Shown here: piece after piece, positions 1-7,636 of the stretch
Position numbering within the stretch: position 1 is the stretch's first letter
Layout: every line of letters starts with the position of its first letter
NCBI RefSeq assembly: GCF_000383095.1
Contig: NZ_AORL01000010.1
Span: 434,001 to 498,000 of the forward strand
DNA: 64,000 bases
From: Sphingomonas sp. PR090111-T3T-6A
GTDB lineage: Bacteria > Pseudomonadota > Alphaproteobacteria > Sphingomonadales > Sphingomonadaceae
Reading direction: 5' to 3'
Position numbers and translations under genes: made by a program
Notes under the pieces: generated by a model
What the model was told of the DNA's origin: nothing
The model's database searches: none
The model's input: only the letters and a program-made list of their open reading frames with translations

Positions 1-261
1 CGATCCTCATCTCCCGGGTCGGTTTGTTCAAGCAGATGAAGATGCCCGGCTGAGCCGCCCGATAATCCGTTCCACAAGCGCCAGAGTTTTGGGTCGGGTA
101 GCCGATGCGCTCCTTTGCTTCAGGGTTTCTCCATCTCCGCACCGGCGCCCGGCACCTATGCCCGGACGCTTGCCGGTGAGTATTGCGCTCAGATCAGCCG
201 TGGTCAGGAGTGACTTTTCACACGGCACCCGCGGGTGCCTTCTGGTGAAGGAGGGCTAACG
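1..261 (+). other. Window edge: possible C-terminal tail of a truncated upstream gene
   Basis: A plus-strand frame open from the window edge ends ILISRVGLFKQMKMPG at a TGA (51-53), which could be the tail of a gene starting outside the window. A second frame is open from 40 to a TGA at 211-213 and ends TYARTLAGEYCAQISRGQE, but it has no ATG. Both look protein-like. They may be one frameshifted gene or two gene remnants. No family is recognised, and a 66-residue minus-strand ORF at 28-228 has no support. Confidence 0.25.
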
Positions 262-741
262 ATGAATATCATTCCGCCGCCCAAGCTGCCGCCGCAACCG
301 GATTTGCGCGCGTTCATTATCTACACGGCATTGCCGAAGGGCTGCATCGCCTTCGAGGTGCCCGACAATACCTCATCGCCCTACCTATGCGCCGGTGAGT
401 TCGTGGTGATTGACCCGGAGGACCGCGATCCCGCCGAGGGTGAGTTGTTCGTCATCACCTGGAAATCGGATGTCAGGCAGAAGTGGCAGATCGTCCGCAT
501 GGACCTCCGCTGGGGCCGTTACGGCAATGGCAGCGATGCATCGACATATGAGGAACGTTTCATGTGGTTCATTGGCGGGGTCGCGCCCGATCGCATGATG
601 AACTCGGTAGGCCATCCTGTCGGATGCCCAATACGCCGGGCCGATGGTCCGTATAATGCCGATTATTGCCGCGAAATCTCCCACGGGAAGATCGTCGGCA
701 TCCTCGAATCTGACTTCCGTCGCCTCGTAGGGAGGATGTGA
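262..741 (+). CDS. Hypothetical protein, weakly S24/LexA-peptidase-like
   Basis: A 159-residue protein of unknown role. The start at 262 is chosen because GGAGG lies about 7 bases upstream; an in-frame start at 235 lacks a ribosome site. The stretch AFEVPDNTSSPYLCAGEFVV followed by IDPEDRDPAEGELFVI resembles the beta-rich fold of LexA/phage-repressor S24 peptidases. No N-terminal helix-turn-helix and no convincing Ser/Lys dyad are visible, so peptidase activity is not claimed. It lies in a low-GC patch on the far side of tRNA-Thr, and its stop overlaps the start of a tiny downstream ORF. A phage or island origin is inference. Confidence 0.6.
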   Translation: MNIIPPPKLPPQPDLRAFIIYTALPKGCIAFEVPDNTSSPYLCAGEFVVIDPEDRDPAEGELFVITWKSDVRQKWQIVRMDLRWGRYGNGSDASTYEERFMWFIGGVAPDRMMNSVGHPVGCPIRRADGPYNADYCREISHGKIVGILESDFRRLVGRM

Positions 742-863
742 TGGATAATCGCTGTTATCGAATTAGCCGCGGAACGCCTCGCGGCGCTCTGAGAAACGCT
801 TTCTCGAATGCACGGCCGTGGAAATCTCGATTTCCGTATTCAGGAGCCAGATCGCATCGCTAA
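741..863 (+). CDS. Possible small basic protein, translationally coupled
   Basis: A 40-codon ORF whose ATG shares its first base with the TGA of the preceding gene (TGATG). A GGGAGG element sits just upstream inside that gene. The product is strongly basic (many Arg) with no recognisable domain or membrane segment. Coupling and the ribosome site are the only support; it may be an accidental ORF. Confidence 0.3.
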   Translation: MDNRCYRISRGTPRGALRNAFSNARPWKSRFPYSGARSHR

Positions 864-1040
864 CCGGCAACGGCTATATCAGCACGACGCGCCACTGACG
901 CACTGCAAACAGTGGCCACCATTCCAATCATCCGAGCCACCCTGACCAACCTTGATCCAAGGAGTGGTCGAGATGGCTACGTCCGCACACTATGGCGCAA
1001 GGCGGAGGCCGATTATGGCCGTTGCAGGAAAGTTGCCAGG

Positions 1041-2105
1041 CTAGTTCGCCTGCGTAGTCGAAAGGGGGCTGGCGATCAGGGTGTGGAGTTTGGCGAACTC
1101 GGCACTTCCAATCATATCGGCCCGGATTTGCTCCATCGAGATATGCCCGTTTTCCAGCGCAGCCGCGTAGGCATCGAGCCCCTTTTGGTCGGGCGATCGG
1201 CCAAGGACCCAGCGATACCCCTGTTCGATCACTGCGCGAAGCGGGAGAGGAGGGTTCAGCTCCAGATACTCGCGCGAAATAAGGATTTCAGCGAACGTCT
1301 CCCTGAAGGCGGTTTCGATGCCCTTTTCATGAAATCTTGAGCGGAAGTTCTCGACTGCACTCGCCTCAATATCCCGGCGGAGGAGGACCCGGAAAAGCGT
1401 CGAGATCAGGACGGGATAGAGGCGCCCAACCAGATCCTCGCCTTGCTCTGGAAGGATTTCCTTAACGGCCATCCGAACTACCTGATGCCGATCGGCCTGG
1501 ATAGGCATGTAAGCCCGCAGAATCTGGCGAATGAAGGTGGCGTAGGGGTGGTTAAGCAACATCCTGTCGCCAAAGAAAAAAGCGTCTCTGATTTCCGCGG
1601 AGTCGTCAAGGATTTCGAAAAGAAACGTCTGATCATTGATGTCGCCAGGCCATTCGGTTAGCTGGCGCAATGTGTCATCGCTCACCGCCATGTAGCGAGC
1701 ATGCCATTCTTCGATAATCCGCCTTCCAATCGGGTGGCTCAGGTTGAACAGCGCGACGCCGTTATTGATTTCCCAAGGCTGGCAGTCATCCCCCATTGGG
1801 GTCAGAATCCCGGCCACATCGCCCTTAGATGCCAGATATGCCGCAAGATCGAAGTCCAGATCATGGACGAAGGCATCGGCGTCCATGTGGACAACCCAGC
1901 CGCAATACCCTGCGTCGAGCAAATCTTTGAGCATGAAGAGGCGGTTGAACGAGGCTTGCCATGGATAAAATCCTCGCTTTACCCCAACATAGTTTTCATA
2001 TTTATGACCATGACGACGGCAAAACTCGATCACCGTCTTCGACGTAGTGTCCAGCATCGGCTTGTAGTTGAAAGCGTCTGCTGACTGGATGAAAGTTATG
2101 GCCAT
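1041..2105 (-). CDS. Glycosyltransferase with C-terminal DUF4214-like module
   Basis: About 354 residues from the chosen ATG (MAITFIQSADAFNYKPML). An upstream in-frame ATG at 2162 would overlap the preceding fragment. The N-terminal half looks like a GT-A type glycosyltransferase: VVHMDADAF at about residues 72-80 carries the Asp-x-Asp motif that binds the nucleotide-sugar metal, followed by EINNGVALFN and DQTFLFEIL, as in galactosyl/mannosyl-transferase-like families. The last 75 or so residues (ISREYLELNPP, YRWVLGRSPDQKGLDAYAAAL, MIGSAEFAKL) match a DUF4214-type repeat often attached to surface-glycan enzymes. The substrate is unknown. It lies in a low-GC patch that may be an island. Confidence 0.65.
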   Translation of the reverse strand: MAITFIQSADAFNYKPMLDTTSKTVIEFCRRHGHKYENYVGVKRGFYPWQASFNRLFMLKDLLDAGYCGWVVHMDADAFVHDLDFDLAAYLASKGDVAGILTPMGDDCQPWEINNGVALFNLSHPIGRRIIEEWHARYMAVSDDTLRQLTEWPGDINDQTFLFEILDDSAEIRDAFFFGDRMLLNHPYATFIRQILRAYMPIQADRHQVVRMAVKEILPEQGEDLVGRLYPVLISTLFRVLLRRDIEASAVENFRSRFHEKGIETAFRETFAEILISREYLELNPPLPLRAVIEQGYRWVLGRSPDQKGLDAYAAALENGHISMEQIRADMIGSAEFAKLHTLIASPLSTTQAN

Positions 2106-2115
2106 GTTGCATGGT

Positions 2116-2613
2116 TTAGCAGGGATGTTTGCAATCAGGAATATTGCGGTGTCCCTTACCATGCCCCAACAGAATCTTGCGTGCTTTCCCGCTATACCCG
2201 GACAGTATGGTTCGCGCGGAGGTTATTGGAATCGAAGCCGATAATCGCCTGCTCATATCAGAGAACGTCATGAGAACAGCCTCTCTGCAATCGACATTTA
2301 CTGCGATGACGCTGGTGTGTCGTCTATTAGCGCGGGTTACTCCGAGAAGGTGAGCGAAATTTACGTTGCCGAAACTGTCGATGGCTCCAAAATGAAGGAA
2401 TTTCTGATTGTCGACGCTGGCGGGGTCCAGCCTGCCGGAATTGTAGTAGATGGAACCCTCGTTAAGGCCATTGAGCATGACAGGATGACGTGCCGGGCGG
2501 TCGAGGGATGCTCTGAATGCCTTTTGTCCACGCGGACCTTGCAGACTGTTGATAAAGTCCCGCTCCGTGCGCGCGCTGCCGAGATCGAGCCACGTCTGAT
2601 ACGCTGCAATACT
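2116..2613 (-). pseudogene. Gene fragment lacking a start codon
   Basis: The frame is open from just after a TGA at 2614-2616 to a TAA at 2116-2118, but the first ATG is at 2478. The 45 codons before that ATG read as ordinary protein (AAYQTWLDLGSARTERDFIN) and run continuously into GSIYYNSGRLDPASVDNQKF, LHFGAIDSFGNVNFAHLLGV and onward. This suggests the 5' part of a gene was lost, leaving a tail that stops 10 bases before the glycosyltransferase start. The family is not recognised; the AAYQTWL..G..TERDFINSL phrase faintly recalls phage tail-fibre proteins. Confidence is higher that it was once coding than in any function. Confidence 0.45.
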
Positions 2614-2682
2614 TCAGCGGCGAATGTCGCCCGCTTCCGGGGAGTTTCAACCGCCACCAGCGAACGGTGGCGAGAGCGTAAA

Positions 2683-2757
<75 letters not shown>

Positions 2758-2805
2758 TCCGGGGCGTTCGGTAGCGCCGGCTCGATCATGGGTCAATGCG
2801 CTCGC

Positions 2806-3669
2806 TCAGGCGAGGCCGAAGGTCCAGCCTTCAGTCTCGGCGAGCACAGGCGTGAGGCTTGCCGGATGCCACAGCGCCTCGTCCCGCGCCGCGCCCGCGA
2901 GCCATGCCGCGCCGAGCAGCGCGTCGGTGCGGTGATCGTCATAGCGGCCGAGCGGCGCGTGGGGCGCATGCCCGAGCGCCGCCAGGGCCGCATCCAGCGC
3001 CTCCGCCGAGCGCATCTTGCTCCGCCCCCTGGCGAGGCCGGCGGCGCGGGCGGCGAGGCTGGTGTAGATCTCCACGATCAGCGGCCCTGAGGCGGGCACC
3101 GGATCGAAGGGCCAGACCGGCACGCGCCCCGCGAGCCGATGCAGCAGCCGCATCCCCGTGAGGCTCGCCTTGCCGACCTGGGCCGCGCCGACGAGGTTGA
3201 AGCTGGAGGAGGGCGCGAGCCCCGCCGCCTGCGCCGCCCGCTCGGTGACGCGCATGCGCCCAAGTCCCATGCCGAACAGGTCGCCGGTGCGCCCGCCATG
3301 GCGGCGGAAGTGGCGCGCCAGTTCGGCATGATCGACCAGCGTGGAGGCGCCGAGATGCGGTTCGCCGGCAGCCATGCGATCGACCAGCGCCCAGAGAGCG
3401 CGGGCGTCGGGCGGGCTTTCCGCCCAGCCGGGGAAATAGGCGCCGGCGTCCGCGAAGGGGAAGGCGGCGGAGAAGTCGATCCCCACCAGCATGTCGTCCT
3501 GTCGCTTCAGCCAGTGCAGCACGGCTTCGCGCGACCAGTGGCGGCCCTCGGGCTCCACCAGAGCGGGCGGACCGTCCGCCTCGCAGACCGCCACGGCGAT
3601 GCCCGGCTGGAAAGCGCCGGCCGCGCCCGACCAGTCGATGCAGGCGAAACGCGCGAACCGGCGGGTCAT
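2806..3669 (-). CDS. DUF429-like protein (predicted nuclease fold)
   Basis: 287 residues. It opens FACIDWSGAAGAF and later has MLVGIDFSAAFPF and, near the C-terminus, DDHRTDALLGAAWLAGA. The spaced acidic residues at strand ends (IDWSG, IDFS, DDHRTDA) are the pattern of DUF429 proteins, which are predicted to share the RNase H/resolvase fold. The activity is uncharacterised. Its ATG overlaps the stop of the mmcQ-like gene by four bases, so it is the last gene of a rarA-mmcQ-DUF429 chain. Confidence 0.6.
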   Translation of the reverse strand: MTRRFARFACIDWSGAAGAFQPGIAVAVCEADGPPALVEPEGRHWSREAVLHWLKRQDDMLVGIDFSAAFPFADAGAYFPGWAESPPDARALWALVDRMAAGEPHLGASTLVDHAELARHFRRHGGRTGDLFGMGLGRMRVTERAAQAAGLAPSSSFNLVGAAQVGKASLTGMRLLHRLAGRVPVWPFDPVPASGPLIVEIYTSLAARAAGLARGRSKMRSAEALDAALAALGHAPHAPLGRYDDHRTDALLGAAWLAGAARDEALWHPASLTPVLAETEGWTFGLA

Positions 3670-4004
3670 TTCGCCTTGCGCGGGCGGGGCGGCTTTTTGG
3701 CCAGCGCGCGGGCGCAGGCGCTCTCGATCATCTCGCGGACCACATCGTCGCGCGGGGTGTCGTAGCGGACCAGAACCGCCGGATAACCCTCATAGTGCGG
3801 CGTCTTCCAGAAGCTCTCCGGATGGGTCGTCATGAGATAGTCGATCACGCCATGATCGAGATGGAGGACGAAGCTCGTGTCGGACTCGTGCCCCACATTG
3901 AGGAAGGCGTTGCCGTTCGCCTTCACCGAGGGCTGGCCGTAGCTGGTGGACATCTCCGCCCCCTCCAGCGTCAGCGCGAAAGCGACGGCCTCATCGAAAT
4001 TCAT
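3666..4004 (-). CDS. MmcQ/YjbR family DNA-binding-like protein
   Basis: 112 residues from ATG 4004, preceded by GGAAGGAG. The sequence has the MmcQ/YjbR layout: an early FDEAVAFALTLEGAEMSTSYG, then FLNVGHESDTSFVLHLD, then a late YDTPRDDVVREMIESACARA helix and a basic Lys/Arg-rich tail. YjbR folds like a CyaY double-wing protein and the family is annotated as DNA-binding, but the function is poorly known. Both ends overlap neighbours by ATGA, indicating co-translation with rarA upstream and the DUF429 gene downstream. Confidence 0.8.
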   Translation of the reverse strand: MNFDEAVAFALTLEGAEMSTSYGQPSVKANGNAFLNVGHESDTSFVLHLDHGVIDYLMTTHPESFWKTPHYEGYPAVLVRYDTPRDDVVREMIESACARALAKKPPRPRKAK

Positions 4005-5314
4005 CCCTGCCGCTCCTTCCTGAGGCGATCCCAATAGGCCAGCCGCTCGGCGATCTTCGCCTCGAAACCGCGCGGGGTGGGAGTGTAGAAGGTCTGTGGG
4101 GCCATTTCCTCGGGCCAGTAATTGTCGCCGGAGAAGGCATCGGGCGCGTCATGGTCATAGGCATAGCCCTTGCCGTAGCCGGCCTGCTTCATCAGCTTGG
4201 TGGGCGCGTTGAGGATGTTCTTCGGCGGCATCAGCGAGCCGGTTTCCTTCGCCGAGCGCTGGGCGGCCTTGAGCGCCTTGTAGCCGGCGTTCGATTTGGG
4301 CGCGGTGGCGAGGTAGAGGCAGGCCTGCGCCAGCGCCAGCTCGCCCTCCGGCGAGCCGAGGAAATCGTAGGTCTCTTTCGCGGCGATGCACTGGACCAGC
4401 GCGTTCGGGTCGGCGAGGCCGATATCCTCGATCGCCATGCGGACGAGGCGGCGCAGCAGGAACAGCGGCTCCTCGCCCGCCACCAGCATCCGCGCGAGAT
4501 AATAGAGCGCCGCCTGCGCGTCCGATCCGCGCACCGCCTTATGGAGCGCCGAGATCAGGTTGTAATGGCCCTCGCGATCCTTGTCGTAGACGGCCATCCG
4601 CCGGTGGAGCAAAGCCGCCAGCCCGGACGGATCGAGCGGCTCCTCCAGCTCCACCGAGAAGAGCGTCTCGGCCTGGTTGAGCAGGAAGCGGCCGTCGCCG
4701 TCGGCGGACGCGATCAGCGCGCCGCGTGCCTCGGGCGTGACGGGGAGGGGGCGGCCCTCGATCTCCTCGGCGCGATCCAGCAGCGTGCCGAGCGCCGCCG
4801 CATCCAGCCGGTGCAGGATCAGCACCTGCGCGCGGGAGAGGAGCGCGGCGTTCAGCTCGAAGGAGGGATTCTCGGTGGTCGCGCCGACGAGGATCACCGT
4901 GCCGTCCTCGACATAGGGCAGGAAGCCGTCCTGCTGGGCGCGGTTGAAGCGGTGGATCTCGTCCACGAAGAGCAGGGTGCGCGTGCCGGTGCGCGCATGG
5001 TCGCGCGCCTCGGCGAAGACCTTCTTCAGCTCCGCGACGCCCGAGAACACCGCCGAGATGGCGACGAAGCGCAGGCTCACCGCGTCCGCCAGCAGGCGCG
5101 CGATGCTCGTCTTGCCGGTGCCGGGCGGCCCCCACAGGATCATCGAGGACAGCCGCCCCACTGACACCATCCGCCCGATCGCGCCGTCCGGCCCGGTCAG
5201 ATGCTCCTGCCCCACGACATCGGCGAGGGTGTGCGGGCGGAGCTGGTCGGCCAGCGGCGCGGCCTCGGCGGGAAGCGCGGCAGGGGAGGTGGAGTCGGCA
5301 AAGAGGTCGGCCAT
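4001..5314 (-). CDS. rarA: Replication-associated recombination protein A (AAA+ ATPase)
   Basis: 437 residues, normal for RarA/MgsA, which acts at stalled replication forks with SSB and resembles clamp-loader ATPases. The Walker A GPPGTGKT is at residues 62-69 and the Walker B LLFVDEIHRFN around 115-124. VGATTENPSFELNAALLSRA is the conserved sensor-1 region, and the C-terminal half carries the tetramerisation segment (DAFSGDNYWPEEM). The start at 5314 is preferred over ATG 5323 because GGAG is well placed upstream. It is first in a three-gene minus-strand operon and divergent from padR. Confidence 0.95.
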   Translation of the reverse strand: MADLFADSTSPAALPAEAAPLADQLRPHTLADVVGQEHLTGPDGAIGRMVSVGRLSSMILWGPPGTGKTSIARLLADAVSLRFVAISAVFSGVAELKKVFAEARDHARTGTRTLLFVDEIHRFNRAQQDGFLPYVEDGTVILVGATTENPSFELNAALLSRAQVLILHRLDAAALGTLLDRAEEIEGRPLPVTPEARGALIASADGDGRFLLNQAETLFSVELEEPLDPSGLAALLHRRMAVYDKDREGHYNLISALHKAVRGSDAQAALYYLARMLVAGEEPLFLLRRLVRMAIEDIGLADPNALVQCIAAKETYDFLGSPEGELALAQACLYLATAPKSNAGYKALKAAQRSAKETGSLMPPKNILNAPTKLMKQAGYGKGYAYDHDAPDAFSGDNYWPEEMAPQTFYTPTPRGFEAKIAERLAYWDRLRKERQG

Positions 5315-5368
5315 GGGCTCCATATAAGCGTTTGGCCGTGACGGCGAAGGGGTGTTGCAGAAAGACAG

Positions 5369-5386
5369 TCTAAGATATATCTAAGA
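5369..5386. promoter_or_regulatory. Candidate operator upstream of padR
   Basis: TCTAAGA occurs twice as a direct repeat around the perfect palindrome AGATATATCT (5373-5382), about 30 bases before the PadR start in the rarA/padR divergent spacer. A related GATATAT follows near the start codon. PadR regulators usually bind AT-rich dyads near their own promoters, so autoregulation is plausible but inferred. Confidence 0.4.
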
Positions 5387-5411
5387 CCGACTCAGAAAGA
5401 GGATGAGATAT

Positions 5412-6029
5412 ATGAGATTTGGATTTCACCACCACGGCCGGGGAGGCCGTCACGGTAACTGCCATGACCACCACGAGCATCCCATGCACATGATGCGCGG
5501 CGGTTTCCGCCGGGGCGGCTTCGAGTTCAGTTGGGGCATGGAGGGCGAGGGGCGTCCCGGCGGCGGCCGTCGCCGCATGTTCGACGGCGGCGAGCTGCGC
5601 CTCGTGCTGCTGCGCCTGATCGGCGACCAGCCGCGCCACGGCTACGACCTGATCCGCGCGATCGAGGAGCGCACCGGCGGCGCCTATGCGCCGAGCCCCG
5701 GCGTCGTCTACCCGACGCTCACCATGCTGGGCGACATGGGCCTGATCGAGGATGCGCCGAGCGAAGGCGCCCGCAAGCTGTTCGCCGTCACCGCCGAGGG
5801 CCGGCGCGTGCTGGAGGAGAAGGCCGAGGAGATCGCCGCGCTGATGGCGCGCCTCGACGCGCTGGGCGAGATGCGCGAGCGGACCGAGGGCAGCTCGGTG
5901 CGGCGCGCGATGCACAACCTCAAGACGGTGCTGCGCATGAAGCTCGGCGAGGGGGATGTCTCCGAGGATACCATCCACGAAGCGGTGGCGCTGATCGACG
6001 AGGCGGCCCGCAAGATCGAGCGTCTCTGA
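5412..6029 (+). CDS. PadR-family transcriptional regulator with His/Gly-rich N-terminus
   Basis: 205 residues from ATG 5412, which has AGAGGA at good spacing; ATG 5403 is the alternative. The winged-helix PadR domain starts near ELRLVLLRLIGDQPRHGYDL and includes SPGVVYPTLTMLGDMGLIED, the typical recognition helix and wing. A C-terminal helical dimerisation part follows. Ahead of it lie about 50 residues rich in His, Gly, Met and Arg (HHHG, GNCHDHHEHPMHMMRGGF), which could bind a metal. A DUF2218 gene follows; in related genomes padR and DUF2218 often accompany a siderophore-interacting reductase, which is absent here. Iron or other metal sensing is inference. Confidence 0.85.
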   Translation: MRFGFHHHGRGGRHGNCHDHHEHPMHMMRGGFRRGGFEFSWGMEGEGRPGGGRRRMFDGGELRLVLLRLIGDQPRHGYDLIRAIEERTGGAYAPSPGVVYPTLTMLGDMGLIEDAPSEGARKLFAVTAEGRRVLEEKAEEIAALMARLDALGEMRERTEGSSVRRAMHNLKTVLRMKLGEGDVSEDTIHEAVALIDEAARKIERL

Positions 6030-6096
6030 AGGCTCAGCCCCGATGACGCGGCTCGACCTGTTGCGCGCCCGCCTGCGCGCCGAGAAGGAGCGAATG

Positions 6097-6384
6097 ATGA
6101 CGATGACCAGCACGGCGCGGGTGGAGACCGCCAGCGCCAGCCGCTACCTCCAGCAATTGTGCAAGCATTGGGCGCACAAGCTGGAGGTGGCGTTCGATCC
6201 CGCCCACGGCACGATCGGCTTCCCCAACGGGACGCGCGTGACCCTCGATGCCGACGAGAGCGGGCTCACCAGCCGGATCGAGGCGCCCGACGCCGAAATC
6301 CTCGATCGGATGAAGACGGTGCTCGCCGAGCATCTCGACCGCTTCGCCTTCCGCGAGGCGCCGTTGCCCTTCGTCTGGAGCTGA
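6097..6384 (+). CDS. DUF2218 domain protein
   Basis: About 95 residues. Three in-frame ATGs (6094, 6097, 6103) follow AAGGAG; 6097 gives the best spacing. The domain is recognised by RYLQQLCKHWAHKLEV, FPNGTRVTLDADESGL and the end EHLDRFAFREAPLPFVW. DUF2218 proteins are small, uncharacterised and usually found beside iron/siderophore genes. It is 67 bases after padR and probably co-transcribed. Its stop abuts the stop of the convergent glycosyltransferase gene with no spacer. Confidence 0.85.
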   Translation: MTMTSTARVETASASRYLQQLCKHWAHKLEVAFDPAHGTIGFPNGTRVTLDADESGLTSRIEAPDAEILDRMKTVLAEHLDRFAFREAPLPFVWS

Positions 6385-7596
6385 CTAGCGGGGCTGCTGT
6401 CCGCCCGGCCACGGCGCACGCTGGAGGCCGGGCGTGCGCAGACTGCCGCGCTGACGCTGGCGCTCGATCCGGAGATAGGAGTCGACCAGCGCCTGATTCA
6501 CATTGTCCCACTCATAGGCACGGCTGGCCTCGCGGCCGGCCTTGCCGGCGGCGATGCGGGCCTCACCGTCGCGGCAATAGCGGGCGAGCGCGTCGGCGAA
6601 GAGATGCGTCGCGCCGGGGCGGACCAGCTCGCCCGTCACATGCGGCTCGACGAGGCTGCGGCTGCCCGTCGCATCCGCCGCGACCACCGGGATGCCGGCG
6701 GCCATCGCCTCAAGGGTGACGTTGCCGAACGTCTCGGTGACGGAGGGGTTGAACAGCACGTCCATCGACGCCGCCGCGCGGCCGAGATCGGCGCCGCCCT
6801 GAAAGCCCGCGAACACCGCATTTTCGGGCAGGCGCTTCTCGAACCAGTCGCGCGCCGGGCCGTCGCCGACGATCAGCACGCGATGCTTCACGCCGCGCCG
6901 GACGAGCTCATCGATCGTGTCCGAGAAGACGTCGAGCCCCTTCTCCATCACCAGCCGGCCGATGAAGCCGACCGCCACCTCGTCGTCGGCGATGCCGAGC
7001 GAGCGGCGCCACGCCATGTCGCGGCGCTCGGGCGAGAAGCGGTCTCGCTCCACCCCGCGCGACCAGATGCCGACGTCGAAGTTCATGCGCTGGTCGCGCA
7101 GGAGCTGCGCCATCGAATCCGACGGCGCGAAGATCGCGTCGCAGCGGCGATAGAAGCGGCGCAGCATGGCCTCCACTGCGCCTTCGAGGAAGGCGAAGCC
7201 GTAATAGCGCGGATAGGTCTCGAAGCGGGTGTGGACCGAGGCGACCACCGGCAGATGGTTCTTGCGCGCGAAGCGGACGGCGGCATGGCCCAGCACTTCC
7301 GGGCTCGCGACATGGATCATGTTCGGACGGAAGGCGTGGATGTCCTTCTTCACCGACGGCGTCAGCAGGATCGGCGCGCGATATTCGGCGCGGCCCGGCA
7401 GCGGGATCGCCGGCACGCCGACCAGATCGCCGACATGCTCGAAGGCGGGCTTCCTCACCTTGGGCGAATAGATGCGCACGGCGGCGCCCTGCCGCAGCAG
7501 ATATTCGACGAGGCGGTTGAGGGCCTGGTTCGCACCGTCCCGGACATAATTATAGTTGCCGGTGAACAGCGCCACGCGAAGGTCGGTCACTTCCAT
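6385..7596 (-). CDS. Family 4 glycosyltransferase
   Basis: About 403 residues, a GT-B fold retaining glycosyltransferase. The N-terminal acceptor domain begins RVALFTGNYNYVRDGANQAL. The C-terminal donor domain has VGFIGRLVMEKGLDVFSD and the E-x7-E-type motif in VTETFGNVTLEAMAAGIPVV. It resembles the GDP-mannose-dependent alpha-mannosyltransferase/sulfoquinovosyl-transferase-like group; the real donor and acceptor are unknown, with glycolipid or surface glycan likely. No good ribosome site separates ATG 7608 from 7596; 7596 fits the start of the fold best. It follows mntH closely on the same strand. Confidence 0.8.
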   Translation of the reverse strand: MEVTDLRVALFTGNYNYVRDGANQALNRLVEYLLRQGAAVRIYSPKVRKPAFEHVGDLVGVPAIPLPGRAEYRAPILLTPSVKKDIHAFRPNMIHVASPEVLGHAAVRFARKNHLPVVASVHTRFETYPRYYGFAFLEGAVEAMLRRFYRRCDAIFAPSDSMAQLLRDQRMNFDVGIWSRGVERDRFSPERRDMAWRRSLGIADDEVAVGFIGRLVMEKGLDVFSDTIDELVRRGVKHRVLIVGDGPARDWFEKRLPENAVFAGFQGGADLGRAAASMDVLFNPSVTETFGNVTLEAMAAGIPVVAADATGSRSLVEPHVTGELVRPGATHLFADALARYCRDGEARIAAGKAGREASRAYEWDNVNQALVDSYLRIERQRQRGSLRTPGLQRAPWPGGQQPR

Positions 7597-7636
7597 CGGG
7601 GGGTGCATAGGCGCGCGGGCGTCCGGTGCCAAGATG

